NCBI RefSeq assembly: GCF_004027225.2
Contig: NC_044290.2
Span: 8,448,906 to 8,512,905, forward strand
DNA: 64,000 bases
Direction: 5' to 3'
Source: Strigops habroptila
Taxonomy: Eukaryota > Chordata > Aves > Psittaciformes > Psittacidae
Every line of letters begins with the position of its first letter. Position 1 is the first letter of the stretch. This document shows, piece by piece, positions 45,401 to 59,400 of the stretch. The translations under genes and the position numbers were made by a program. The notes beneath the pieces were generated by a model. The model was not told the DNA's origin and did not search any database. It saw nothing but the letters and a program-made list of their open reading frames with translations.

Positions 45401-48400
45401 ACATCCCTCTCACAGGAGCCTGGACACGCTTCTGTTAGAGCCTTGCGCTCTAGGACTGAATTCCCTAAGAGTGAAACATCCAGTGTGCACCCGGCTCGAG
45501 ACACTTTCCCCTCTGCTGCTGGGCCCATCCGCAGCTGTGCCAGCTCCCGCTGCAGGCCAGCTCCTAAACACACACAGGCAAACGAGGCATGGACGAGAAT
45601 GCGCTTCTCCCTTCCCACTGCGGGCCTGCTTGAGGAAATCCTTCCAGATCCTGCTGATTTCATCACTTCCCTTCCTGAGGACCCAGAAGTGATGGATCCC
45701 AGAGGGGAGAGGAGGAGGGCTGGAGAACCTACAGGAGGTTGCAGGGTGGCTTGTGCCGGCCCCTCTGAGGCTTCAGCCCCTTCCTTGCAGGCCAGTGACA
45801 TTCCCATAAAATGAGGTGGCATCTGCCTGGCTTTCACAAGGCACAGTGCCATGCCCTGTGCCAGGTACGATCTTTGCTTAGTAGAGGGATTTCTGCTTTC
45901 TGCTTGGGTTCATTTGCTTTGGGGGAGAGACTGAGAAGGCATGTGTACGCATGTGGTGGTACTAACAGGAGGATTACAACTGCTAAGATCCCAAAGAGGG
46001 GAGTGTCTGATGCTGGGGTGGGGAAACCCTTCCTTGCTGAAGGCAGAATAGGTCTTTTAAATCCCATCACCAGGCTGTGCATTCAGACAAACCTTACTGT
46101 GAGCCAGCAACAGTGTGGAAAAGAAATCATGTGGCTGCAGACTGAAGGAAATGAGCCAGGGTGATGCTGGTCCGGAGATGGCTTCCTCTTCCCTGCCTAA
46201 CCGATGGACTGCGGATTCATGGCATATTTCTTTGGCACTGAATAATCAAATATTTCCAAGGCATTGCTTGGTAGATGTGATTTTGTGTGGATTTTATTTG
46301 GATCTTAGTGGCCTATTGGTTTCACAGGGTTAGGTGTCGGGTTTTTCCCTTCTGAGGCAGTAGGCAATGGGCCTTTGTTTTTCCTCTCCTTTGGCAGAAA
46401 TTCCTTCACGGTGTTCTGAACGCCCATGTGGGTGGATGATGTGCCCACATTCCATGGCATCATGCAGGATTTCAGTATTTTCCCAATACAGATTTGTTAG
46501 TGACACCATTTATAGGTCCAGGCCTGGAGTCTGGACTCCGAGATCGTGCCTGCTACTCGTGTCATTCATTAGTACTATTTTAATTACAAAGCATCCCATC
46601 TGACCACAGCTTTGGAGCCTTGTTCTGCCAGTGACAGTGCAGCACTCGGAGTTGCAGTGCAGGTGACAGCCCATGAGGAATGCCCTCTGCTTCAGGTGTT
46701 ACTATGAGGGGCAAATGTTACCCCAAACTGTCCAATCTGATGGAAGGGTCAGTCCTGTCCAGCTGGAGGTAGGGCAGGGATTCTTCCCATCATTTTCCTG
46801 GTGAATTCTTGATTAAATGAAACAGTGACATTCCAGTGCTTACAGCTGTTTTGAATGTCTAGAATGCACTTTTTTTCCCAGATCCAAGTATGGAATTTCC
46901 TCACACTGTAAAATTTGAAAGCAGATTTCACTCATCGAGATCGCTTTGTGTGATAGCTTTTAAAATATGGTGAGGAACACCATTTAAAACACTTACATTT
47001 AATTCAGTCAGCAGCCTGTAGGAACTAATCTAGAAGTGGCCCAAAGGCCTGCTAAAATTAGTCATGGTTTTATGTTTTGGGGGAAGAAAACCCTCTTTGG
47101 GAGGTGCTCTGTTGTTATACAGAGAACAGGGCTTTTGAGCGTGATGCTGTCAATAGGGTTAAATTCAAATATGCAAGTGCTGTAGTTTAAGGAATAAATT
47201 CCAGAAGCTGTGTATCGCTCAGCTTCGTTGCAGAGCAGTGGTCAGGTTGGGATAGGCAGAACTGCTGTGTGCTGAAACATCTGGAATAATATCCCATTTC
47301 CCCAAAGCTGAATTCTCCTGAAGCGCAGCAGCAATCGCTGATACTCGAGCGGGTGGAGCTAACAGCAACCTACCAGTGCTGGAAAATGAATCAAGAATTT
47401 ATAGAGTGAAACAGTGAAACTTTGTCAGGAATCATGACTTTGATTAGGATCTCTTCTTTAAAGCATCAGCTAATTTGGAGAACTGGGACTTTCCAGGCTG
47501 CAGGGATTGGTGGGACAGTTTCTGCCGGGGCCAGGAGCTCGGCTCCTTGGCGCTTGGCTTTTGAGTCTTCTGATGAATTCCAGTGAAACAAGTCGTGGCA
47601 AACTGATTTGGAGCTTGGGAGCCAGAATATGCATGAAAAATCTTGTATGAAAAGAGAGCTTGTTTCCCGAAGAAGAATTTGAATGTAGTTCAGTTAAAAT
47701 ATGCCCGATTTAAAACGTTAAATGCTATTTTGATAGTTTATGAAAGATAAAAGTTTCCTCAATTCCAGCATTTATGGGTGTATTTTACACACTATAAAAG
47801 TAGTCTTGAAGTCTCAGTTGCGTTCAGAAATTTTTTTATTACAAAACCTGCTTTGACTACAAAGATATTTTGTATAATTGTGACTTCACCTGTTAATTTT
47901 GAAGGAAATACTTCTGGAGGAGAACAGCATTCCATGCAAGTACAACAGTTGGTACATACAGAACAAGAAACAGAAAGGTGCATAATCACAAGTGAGCTTT
48001 TGCCCGTTTTAATTTACCTTGGACCATAAAGCCAAACAAATAATGTAATTTGTGAAAAAGTGTAGATATTTACAGTATCCTTTTTTCTTCAGTGTTGTGC
48101 ATTATTCAGGAGTACAGTTAATGGTGTTTTATAAAGAGCTTTCACTACATTGAGTGTGTGTTTCACATGAACTATCACACAACCCCCAAAACCAGCCTGA
48201 ATTTACATTTTAAAACCAAATTATATTGATCTTTTTAAACGATTGCACTGAACAACAAAATTCAACTGAATAACTTAAGCTGAATTCCTTAAATCCGAGT
48301 TAATGAAGAGCTTCCCCAACCTCATCCAAACTAGATTGTAACAAAGGAGCAGAACTTCACTGAATCATTTCACAGTATTTGTTAGCTGCAACTCACAGTG

Positions 48401-51400
48401 CTACACTGAGATTAGAATTACTCCAAGCCCCAGCCTAAATTTAGCTCCAGGATTCACATACTGCACTCGCTTCACTGGAAGAGTTTGGTTTGCTTGTAGC
48501 ATATTTGAGCTAGTTTTGCATCTCCCTGGGGAATAAATTACAGCCTGAATGAGAACATTCACACACATTTATGACATTAATGCCGTGTGCAGTCGGCGGT
48601 TCTGCAGGCATTCAGCCTTTAAACTAACACTATCTCTACCTTCCTGCCAGGGCTTTATTTAATGTCTGTATCAGTGGCCATTAAGGGCAGCGAGACACAA
48701 TGAAACAACATATTTTCCTGATGGTGTTTCTGTGCAGACATCTTCGCAAACACAGTAATAAGCTTCTCACTTTAGAATTTCCACTGAAGTGAACTCTTCC
48801 TCTGCTCCCAGCCCAGCCCCATGTGAGTAACTGCACTTTGCAGAGTTGTCTCACATGCCCCAAATAAAAACGTAATAAATCCAGAGTAAGGAAAACGCTT
48901 ATGAGCCAGTTTAAGGTGTTATGTAACACTGGTTATATAAAGTTTTGGATGTCTCTTATACTTTTAAGAGATTCTTGCCTTCAAAAAGAACACAAACTGT
49001 AGTTTAATTTCAAAACATCTGATACGAATTTAATCTTAAAATATAAACCGGGCTTGTAGATCGTCTGCATCAGGGAGTGAATTTACAGCTCTCCAAAGAA
49101 ACAGCAGGTGTGCCTGTTGCTAAATAAAACATCTCCTGTAAGCCAGTGGAGATATCCTGATCTGCACCAGCTCAGGATTTGTCCTGAACTCTAATTTTGG
49201 GGACTGGTGATGTTTTTGGATGAACATCCATGAGCACATCTATTATTTTAGAGCAGTACATTCAGGAAAGTGTGGAAATTCTGCAACTTCCAAACCTTTT
49301 CTAACTTTGAAGTGTGTTTTCCACATGGAAATATTTTATAACTAGCTTGCTAGCAGCATTACATTAATGGTCAGTTGTTTGCAGGCAGCAAGCACAGATT
49401 TAAGTGCTTAAAAATACATCTGAGGTGGCTGTTGCAAAGCGCAGTAGCTGTGCTGTAAGTTGTGTTGACTGCAGTGGAGCTGCACTGATTTATTCCCCTG
49501 AAGCACTGACCTGATGGGCTCCAAACACCAGCAGTGTTTCTTTAGTGACCCTGCTCGTGCAGCCAGGATCTCACCGAGGATTCCGTGAGTGGTACCTGTG
49601 CCTCCTGCATGTGGCCTGTGCAGGAGGTGAACAGGACTGATGTCGTGAGTGAGATCTTCCTCTCCTGCTTTCCCCCTTGAGTTAATCCACACCTGGAAGG
49701 AAACACATTAGTCCAGGTGAGAGAACACATCCTGATACAGCTTCCAGAAATCATCTCCCACAAGAATAATTTTCACAGCAACTAAAAATATGGCAAAATA
49801 CTTTTTTTCCCTTAAATGAAATTTGCTACAGCTTCACTATTCCATGGCTTTAGATGTAAGCTGTGCTGAGCTGTGCTGGGATTACCTGGCAGCCAGGAAG
49901 GTAAAGAGCTGAAAATAAAAGTGAAACTGAGTACACTGATTATGCTGGCAGCCCTGAAGCCAAATGAACAAGAGCACCAGGCAGCAGGAGTGGGCAGGAA
50001 AGGGTTTCCACATTCTGCCCACTCTTGCCAGCCAGTTCTGCTGCTTATGGTCTGTGATGTCCATAGTCTGTTAGGACCAAAAGAAAATTACCTGCATATG
50101 CTCATAGAAAGTCCTCTTGAGTCTAGCACTGATGAACTGAAATCTTACTAACCACAGCAGGGGTAGGAGCCCAGCCTCTTGTTCATTAACAGCATTTTTA
50201 GAGAGAGAATTTCCCCCTTTCCCAAGAATTTCTTGTGCACCCTATGCAGTATTGAATTGCAATCACAAACCTGGACACAGGTAGAGCTTTAACTGACAAC
50301 ACCTCATTCTCATTGAAGTGTGTCATTAAGAGTATCTGGCAAAATGATTCCTAAATCATCTAAGATGGAGTTCAGTTAACTTCATCTCTAAAGTGGGTCC
50401 TTGGTCTGGGCTCCCTCTCAAGGCAGAGGGAAGAGGAGATGGCTCCAGGGTCAGACACAGGAGGGTGGGAGGCAGCACCCTCTGAAGTGCAGCTTTCAGT
50501 GTGCTCATCACAGGAAGTTTGAACAATCAACTTCTAGTTTGTTAATGACATTCAGCAGATGGGGGCAGGGGGGGTCCTGTGACTTACTGCTCTAAGGAGC
50601 TTTTGAATCTATTGGGTTGGACCCAAAACCAGTGGCTTTTCCAGTGGTTACAGAACCTGTGTCTGTCCGTCTGGTCCCTTTAGGAAAACATTTCAGAGTT
50701 ATCACTGTGAAGTAATACTGACAGGAGAGAAAAAGGCATGGAAATTCTCCCAAACCTCCAGCATTAAGGCTAGGTTCCCTGGTAATATACACTTCATTTT
50801 TCTGTAGAATATTTTATTGCATTACATGCAATTATATGCCTATTATATTTATGTGCAAAGACAGCATATAAACTTACAACGAAAGACCAACATGTTAAGC
50901 AGGGAGCGACACAGTTTAAAAGCTGAACGTCCCTATATTAGTGCTGAGAAGTGTGAGGGCATCCAGCCTCTCTCTGGGGACTTTTCCTCTTCTCTGTTGT
51001 GCCCTGGTGTCCAAAATAATAGGTGCTTTTCATTAACGTACTGGCAATAAACAGCACGTGATGGGATTAGTTGGGAGGCGCAGCCAAAACATTTATCAAT
51101 TACTGTATCTGTTTTCTTCCTCAAAGGCAGCTTCCTTCAGAGACATGTGCCTCCTCTTGTAATCAAATCCTGTGCGCTTTTGGTTGTTGACAATTGATTT
51201 GTACATGCTTTGCTCTAATTGAAGGCTCTTGGCTTGTCAATATTCAATGATTCTAGTGGGTGAACTTTGCCATGGGTGCTCCCTGACGGCGATGCTCCGG
51301 CTGGCAGCGCACGTGGGTCACGCGCCTGCCTCAGGGAGCGGCTCTTGTCCCGACCATCCGGCCTCCCCGAGCAGGGATCTCCTTAGTCATCAGAGGCAGC

Positions 51401-54400
51401 TGCGTCTTAAAACAAGAAATTGAGCTTTCAGGTCCCAGTCTCCTCTGCCTGCTCCTCCCTGGGGCATGGATACAGTCCGGCCTTCCTGAAATGATGATGA
51501 ACGGGGAGTAAGCCATTGCTGGAGAGGTGGAAAAGCGCAGTGAAAAAAATCCCCAGCTCATGCACACTGTGGCTAATGAAATGTGAACTTACGTGACCAC
51601 CCATAGCTGATGCACATTTCATGCTTGAGTTCTTCCATGTGATGAGTCCACTGCTAGCAGCAGCAACAGTTCTAATGATGTGCTTCATATTTTTGTTAGG
51701 ACTTTGTACACTTCTCAGACACAAGGGACCGAATCCCAAAGTGTGCAAATGAAGTAAGTTCTTACCTAAAGCCCTATTCAGGCAAAGTGAAAACTAAGCC
51801 TAAAGCTTTTTAAAAGCTTCTGAATGATAATAATTAGCTGATGTTCCAATGCTAATGTATTCTGATAATATACACAGTATTTTAATACCCATTATCAGTG
51901 TTGGTGTGAAATATGGGGAGAATAGGTACAAAAGGTGTAATTAAAAAGTTAGAAACCAGACTTTGGGTGAGTTCTTTGGAACGTATGACCACAGGAGTAT
52001 TCTTATATTCTTTCTACTTACTGAGCCTCAAAAACTGGAAAATGAGTAGCACCAGAATACCTGAGAGGTCCACTTAAAGCTTCAGGTCAGTAGCATGCTT
52101 AAGCACTTTGAGCATATGATTAATCACATCTCTGGTCCATGGAGTAATTAAACATGTGCCAATGTACTTTGTATAGCACAGTACCAGCCTGCAGGCGTTC
52201 TCTAAATACTGGTGTGCCTGAGAAAGTGGTGAATCAGAAAGTGATTTTTGGCTGGAGTTTGGAAATGAGCTTAAAAGAGCTAGTCAGGCACCCAGGACTC
52301 ATTATATTTGAATAGCTATGGAAAAGCTGGTCTTGTTAGCAGAACTGCGTAAGGAGCAAGGTGTGGCCATTTACTTTATGGTAATGCCTTAGTTTTGTTT
52401 AAAGTGAAATGATTTTAAAATCCCTTTGCTTGGCAATTTCCTGCTGCTCTCCTATAACTCGGCTTCCCTTCGTGCCGGCCAGACCAGATTCTGTCCCAGC
52501 AAAGCCCAAGCCGGGCAGCTCCTGGCTGGCAGCTTCTCAGCTAGCTGGTGGAAGTTGAGGTACGTTCAGAACTGGAGGCAGCACTGGCAGGTTGATGCCA
52601 GCAGCATGGCTGCTGCTTTTCCTGTCTGGGATCGGTCTGGGCGCAGCGCTGCAGTAACGTGCTCCTCGTACCAGTCCCTGTGCGCTGCTGCTCCCTATCC
52701 ATGCACCTTCGAAGTGCTGGGGTTTCTCCAGCCCTCTGTGCCCGGGGGCCATACCCTTGGGCTAAGCTGCACTAGCAAACCCACCAGCTGATGGTGGGTT
52801 CCTGGGCAGAACTGGCCTGGGACTCTTCCTGGCTATGGTCTGAAAGTCAGCATCAGCAAGAGACTATTATCAACAGCCCGTTTGGGTGCGGGCCCCCTTC
52901 CTTTTGGTGGCTGAGAGACTTTTAACAGGACAGTTGTGGCCAGACTGACCTGGTTGGCCGTGCCATGGTTCATTTTCTAGGAGCCATGTAGCCTCTTCTA
53001 GCCAGAGCTCCTCCCCTGGTGTTCTCCTCCTGGTGTTCTCCCTTCCTTGCGCCAACCAGCTTAATACGTGAGTTGTCACATCAGGACCCCCCTTCTGAGT
53101 TGCTCTGGGGGTGTTTTCCCAACGTGCTTGTCTGGCTGTGTGATGTGACCAGGCAGCGCTGCCATCCTCCTCACTGCCAGCCTCAGCCAGAGGATGGTCC
53201 CTTGCCACTCAAGATGGGTGAGATGTGGCAGCCTGTATAAGACTTTTTAATGACTAATTGTTTTATTTTATATACTTAAAGCCAGTTAGCTGCTTTAATT
53301 TCCTTGTTCTCCAAGGTCTCTGCATATAAATGCTACTGAGGTCACCATAATGAGGCAAGTCAGTGCAGCATCAAACGTTACTACTCCAACTATTAGCTAC
53401 TATTAGCTCCTACGTCTCTGAATGGTGGGAGGCTCGTTTTCAAAGCAGCCTCCGTGCAAAGTCTGCATAATGTGTTTGCTTATAAAACCTTGTAATTTTC
53501 AAATGGACCTAGTCAAGATGAACAGGACCTAAATGTACCATCTCCTAAAAATAACTCTGTCTTACCAGCTCCTCTGCTGATGTTGGGAGTGGGAGGGAGG
53601 CGAAGTGATGCTCTCAACTGAGGATTGCTAACAAAGTGGAAATGTAAAGCCAGTAACTGCTGTTCTTCCTGATCTGTTCATGGCTGATGGTATCTCCCAA
53701 ACACTGGGTGCAACTGTGCTGTGGCGCAGCATCTCTCACGGGCAGGATGGCTGGGATGGATCCTGACAATTAGTCATGGATTCGTTCTCCTGTACTTCAC
53801 AGTTAATACTTTCTTAGGGACCTCTCGTCATTTTCAAGATGGTGATCAGCCTGATCTTGGTTTTCAGAGAAAAAAATGAAACAAGCTTCTTTCTGAAGGC
53901 AACCCCCCCCTGTAGGTGGTCTCTGGAAGCTGGAATGCTTTGCCAGTATTTCTTCGCATCAGCTCATTCATTTCAGGGCCACATTGGTATCAGTTATTTT
54001 CCTGCCATCATGTCCACTGGCTCATGTACCTGGAGTCAGCTCCAGCTCTGGGAAGTGAACAGTGCAGAGGGTCCTTGGGGCCGTGGTGTGTTTTTGGCTG
54101 CTCTGAAGGCAGCCCTTCATCTTTTTCAAACTACCAAGAGCAAACGCTGCTGCCATCTAAAACCAGAGGCTGAAGCTCTTGTCTGGGCAGAGCTGGATGG
54201 CAGCTGCTGTTAAATGTGCCAGAGTCTCTCCTGCGAGTGGGTGTTATTCATTTGGTAATACCAGTCCATTCCAGCTGAGGATCCGTCCCTTTGTTTTGTG
54301 TACAGGACAATTTGTTTTCCATTTTTGTTTCTGAAAGGAAACTGTCAAGACAAAATTCACACTTAAAAAAATTAAGGGAAACAGCCCTTTGTCTGTTTCT

Positions 54401-56339
54401 AACAATCCCCTTCGATGACTAAAGCTGAAAGAATTCTAGAAACTGCAGTCATTTTCTACCTTCGGTTTGGTTTTGTGCCATTCTTGCATTTTCTGAGTTT
54501 CAAATCCAATGCACCAAAAGACTTCAATCCCAAATCACCCCGATAACATCAGTGTAAACTTAGAGATAGATCTGTGCTCTGATGATGAAAATCTGATTGT
54601 GCTTTATCTAGCAGTGGAGCTGGGGCAGCAGGGAGCTGAGAGCAGCTTGGGCAGGAATCCCGTCTTCTAGCACCCGCTGTCTGAGAAGGAACACATAGAA
54701 CATATAAAGCCTCCACAAAGGGGATTCCCTGGAGCAGCACATTCCCATCCTTGCTGGATCTGCCAAGGACATGATGCCAGTAGAATGAAATCAGGGTGAA
54801 ATACCCTCCCCAAGCTGAAACCTTCAGTGACTGACTGATTACCTGCTTTGCTGCATGCTGGGGGTGCTCTGTCTGCTGTGGTGGGGTCTGCTTGAGCTTG
54901 TGGTCTCCCTGGGGCGTTGGTACAACAGCAAGTGCTGAGGGGATGTGGTCCTTGCCTGGGGCTCCTTCCAGCTACAAAGAGTTGTTTATTGTCAATCTAA
55001 GGAAAAGGAGGGGAGAACTTTTGAAAATAATACCAGCATGTATCTCATTTTTAGTCCTAAAAACTACGTGATGCTCATTACAAAGGAATTGATTCCTTAA
55101 ATGAATGAAGCAGCGATGAGTGCTGCGTTCAGTGTGGGACTGCTGACGCTCTGAGTCACGCTTTGCTTCTTTCAGGCTCTGGCTTTTATGCTTCATTTAG
55201 GACACCAACGTCATTAGCATTCAGAGGCTGCTGCTTTTTCTTCTTCTTATTATACTGCTGTTGTAATTTTTTTCAAAGATGCAAATAATATTTGGATCAG
55301 AATCACTGCTCATGTTTTATTACCAAATCAGGGCATAGGGTTTGCTTTCATTTGACTTGCAAGCCTTAGAAGAGATTCTAAATGAAGGTAAGGTGTGGCT
55401 TTGTACAGTAAGGACAGGCTCTTGGGGGTTTCTGGATGCCAGTTTGCTTTGTACTCCGGGGGGTCACCCCCTGTTAGCACCGGTGAGGCTGGGGACCATC
55501 CCAGCACCCTACAGAGAGAGTGTTTATGGGCAGAAACAGAGCAGAATTGTGGGAATCTGCCTATGGTTTCTATTGAGTCTACCTCTGTCAAAATTCCAAA
55601 AGTATTGATGAATTAATAGGAAAGCCTTGCTCCTCGCCCTAAGGATGGGCTGGGAACGGCTGAGCTTTCCAGGAAGATGTGTGAATGATGGTTGAAAATT
55701 CCCAGCCAATTTCTTGGCACCTTTTAGTAGGGAACTTACAGATCTTTTTCAGATACTGCTTCAGGTAAAAGCTGTTGAGAAATCAGTAGTAATTCCCTAA
55801 TGAACAAACCAGCTTGCTTCATAAATTAAAACCAACAGTTGCTGCGAAACTGGGCAGATGTGTGTGACCTGCCCCAGCTGGGTGCTGCTCCAGGCACCCC
55901 GGGGATTGCAGGTTATGGTGCAAGAGAGCAGGATGTGCAGCGCTGCCTTTGCATTGAGCTGGTCAGCCCTGGGGTCTCTGCCGCCCCTGGACAAAGCACC
56001 AGTGCTCTTCTGATTGCCACGTGCATTTGCAGGATGAGGTGTTGCTGCCTTTTGCCCCTGCTCTGGGGTATTTCAGGGCTGCCTGCAGCGAGCTGTGCCA
56101 GGCCGTGTTTGATGGCATCTCTGCAGCGGCAGACGAACCATCTGGCGTTACGCTCAAACACAGCGTGGCGTTTGCTTAGGAGGGAGCCTGCGGGGATGAC
56201 AAAGCAGTTCCACTGTGTCACGGCTGGCACCGGGACTGGCGCTGGGCACATCAGTAGACGTGTGTGCCAGCATGAGCCGGCACAGCCATGCTGCAGAGAA
56301 GGGACCCTGTGAGACTCTGCCCTCCTAGGGACGGACTGA
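42421..56339 (+). other. Spacer between mir-193a and mir-365b, probably transcribed as pri-miRNA
   Basis: 13.9 kb without a recognised gene. It is mostly AT-rich, with simple runs such as C11 at 44810-44820 and A13 at 45078-45090. Open frames at 45.2-45.8 kb have no family resemblance. The stretch 47.6-49.4 kb is notably AT-rich and ORF-poor. Because both microRNAs are on the plus strand and the spacing matches human, this DNA is probably part of one long noncoding primary transcript; that is inference. Confidence 0.5.
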
Positions 56340-56432
56340 GCGGCAGCAAGAAAAATGAGGGACTTTCAGGGGCAGCTGTGTTTTACTAACCCAGTCATAA
56401 TGCCCCTAAAAATCCTTATTGTTCTTGCAATG
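56340..56432 (+). ncRNA. MIR365B: microRNA precursor mir-365b
   Basis: A hairpin with the 5p arm at 56358-56379 (AGGGACTTTCAGGGGCAGC then TGT) and the 3p arm at 56398-56419 (TAATGCCCCTAAAAAT then CCTTAT). The base of the stem pairs GCAAGAA (56346-56352) with TTCTTGC (56422-56428). The 5p arm has CTTTCAGGGGCAGCTGT, the form diagnostic of 365b, rather than the CTTTTGGGGGCAG of 365a. The 3p arm is shared by both paralogues. Seed AATGCCC. Its position, strand and distance from mir-193a match the vertebrate cluster. Confidence 0.97.
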
Positions 56433-59400
56433 GTCAACTGTGACCTCCAGCACGGGGAGGCCTGCAAGGAAAGCACTTGGGGCAGCGCAGGCGTGGCAGG
56501 GCAGGTCTACCCTCGGAAAGGCTTGATGGCAAGTGGGAGCAGTGTTTCAGGCTGGAGCAAGAGGTTCTGTTGGAGTGGAGCTGAAAAGATGTGTTGTTGT
56601 GAATTGTGGTTATGCAGCATGTACTGTGTATGAAGCTCAGGGCACAGGAACTGCAACACAAAGTGGGGGAAAGGAAACAAGCCAAGCGCTTTCCTGCCTG
56701 CTGTGCCTGTCTTGCGTTCCCTGCCCCAGCAGAGTGAAATGCAACTGGAGAGATGCACAACCCGACCCCAGAGGAAGAGCCCAAACCACCCCCAGTCCCT
56801 GTTTTACTCCTCTTTCAGCTGACTGCTCTAAGTCTCTGCTCAGCCATAGCACCCCCCTCTGAGCCTTATTTTCTACTCTAATTTTCCAGATCACTCCAGA
56901 ATGCAGTAATTGCATGCAAAGAAGCAATTTGTTAAATAAAACTGTAGTATTAAATTATTTGCCATCTTTATGCACTCTTAATGCTTCATTTCTGTTTCTG
57001 AGAGCTTCTATACCTTGAGTAAAAGTTGTTATTTTTCACTGAACTCTGCAACAATGATCAAAGCTTTTATCTTTTAGGAACTCCACCTGGGGCTATGGAG
57101 AGTCAATGTGGCCCCACACCACCAACAGCCCCTTTTTGCACTCTCTGGTTGGATTACTTATTACTTTTCTGGGAAGTTTTTGTTTAAAGCTTTTATCAAG
57201 TTTATAAATGAACAGATATGTTTATCAATTAATTTTGCTTTCTAAGCCTATGCCAACAGATTAGAAATGCATGCTTATTTTTTGTCTATAGTGACTACAT
57301 AGACTTGCTTTTACATACCACTTGCCTATTTTTGATTGGGTTATATGGCTCTGGAGCAAGATTTATTCATTTGTTATTTGTTATTCTCAGGAGCATTTCA
57401 TCTGCTTTCCTTAAAGCTGAATTCTCTGTAAAGGAGAAGTGACGAGAAACCCTGCAGTGAGTCCCAGGTCTCACTGAACGTTGTGAGGACGCTGCCGTAG
57501 TGACAGTGCTCCAGTTAAGGTATGGTATGAACCAGGAGCTGTACCAGCTGCTGTGGAATGTGCTCACATGAAGTCATCCTGCCACAGCTATTGCAGAATC
57601 CTCAGCTTCACGGTGTAAGCAAGCCCTAAAGGACAATCCTTGTCTCAGTGACTGTGACTAGATAAGATGAGACAATGGGCACAAGAAAGGCATGTTACTA
57701 TCAGCTGAGGATGAGTACTGATCAACCAGCTGGGAACAAAGAAACTTGGGCTACTCAAGGCCCCACAGAACTGCCCTGGAGTGTCCTTCCCTGTGGCTGA
57801 TTCCAGGAACTTTTGGAACTGTTTCTTTCAGGAATTACTGCTTTGAGACCTTTGATTTCTGAGACTGCCCTGTTACAGGAAGGCCCAGACCCTCTGCTTC
57901 TCTCCACAAGGATTCCTTCATCTGGCAACTCTCATGTCTTCATCTGATACTTGAGATCGAAGAGCTTGAATGCTCCTTGGCAAAATGGGTGGATGGAATT
58001 AGTTCATTCTGTTCTGATCCTGATACCTACTAATCACCTCAACTGCTAATGGGCTGCAGAGCAACAACCTACTACAGTGGAATATTTTGTGCTGAAAACA
58101 GGAAGATCGGGAATGAGGGTTTGTAACTTTTTTGGATGTGTTTCTATGTTTCAATTTTTATTTTTAGTATCACCACCTTACTCAAAGTAAGAATATATGT
58201 TAAAATAAACACATTTTTGCTCTGAAATACTGGAATACGCCTCCCCAGGTTCTTCCTATCTCAGCTCTGCCCTATGAAGAGAACCCACTCATGGATTTTA
58301 AAGCCAGAACGACGAGTCTGAACCTCTAACATTGGATGTGCACAGAGCAACTCCTGCAGCTCATCCTGAAGCCAGGGCCCTGATGAATGGATCTTTTTCT
58401 TATGTGCTGTAGGAACTCTGCCTGTACAAACGTCTGCCAAGCTGTTCCAGTGCTTTGTGTCCTTGTGGCCTGCACCTTACTCAAGCTGCAAGTTTCCGGT
58501 TGGGCATCTTGTGCAGCCTCTGGATGAAACCCTTCATGTATGTGACTGCGTGTGGTGAACAGGCGAGCGCAGCACGGGGGGTTGGTGCTATTTTTATCCC
58601 AGCTGTTCCCAAAACAGCTCTCCCAGTCAGGCCGGTCACACGCACCCCTCCAGTTGCCGCGCTGCCCGTCAGAGCGGAGGGTAGGTGCAGCAGAGCTCTG
58701 CGGGACGCTGGGGACGGGGCCAGGGGCTGATCTGCAGGATCCCTCGTGCCTATCCCGCGGGTGGGATCCAGCCCTGCAGGTCCCTCTTTAACACTTCAGG
58801 ACATTCCCAGGAGACCCATGACTCTGTTTCTTGGTGCCCAAGCCAAGCCACTAAGATTGCAAGAGCAAATTTAGGTTTGATGTTTATTTTTTAGGTTCAG
58901 TGTCATTTAGTACCTCCAATTGGGCCTGGAAAAAATGCAGGAATACCTAAAATAAAGGTGTTTTGAAAAGTACACGCAGGCATTCATGGTATTTTTCAGA
59001 CTCAGTCTCAGGTGATGCCATCAGCTTCTACTGCAGTTAATCTCTGACCCAGCCTTCCACGAGGTTGCCATCCCTAGTCTATGCTAAGCAGTACAAACAT
59101 TAAAATAGACCCTACTGAAATAAAACACCCTGGTACTCACATGCACAGAATTCTTTCCCTGAAAAATGGGTAACAGCAGATGAACTAAACTTGAGCCACC
59201 ATTCATGTTACTTTGCACATCCTTGGAAGGCGCACAGCATTTAGACTGGCAAGAGTGTTACAAGAGCCCACAAAGACTAGACCTAAAGCAGCGAAGAGCA
59301 AAGGGTTTGGGGTGAGATCCCAACAGAGAAAAGAAAAGAAGTCAAATTTCCCTTCAAGTACAAGCAATTCTATGAATGTCACTTCAAGCACCAGTGTTCA

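Noticed and set aside
45213..45852. Overlapping open frames of 140-167 codons on both strands
   Set aside because: Mixed-composition sequence open in three frames, with no domain and no splice-site support.
51803..51819. AAGCTTTT-T-AAAAGCTT palindrome
   Set aside because: Low-complexity AT-rich arms; expected by chance in AT-rich DNA.
53390..53410. Tandem tattagct words, and a duplicated ggtgttctcc at 53018-53042
   Set aside because: Very short local duplications without further structure.
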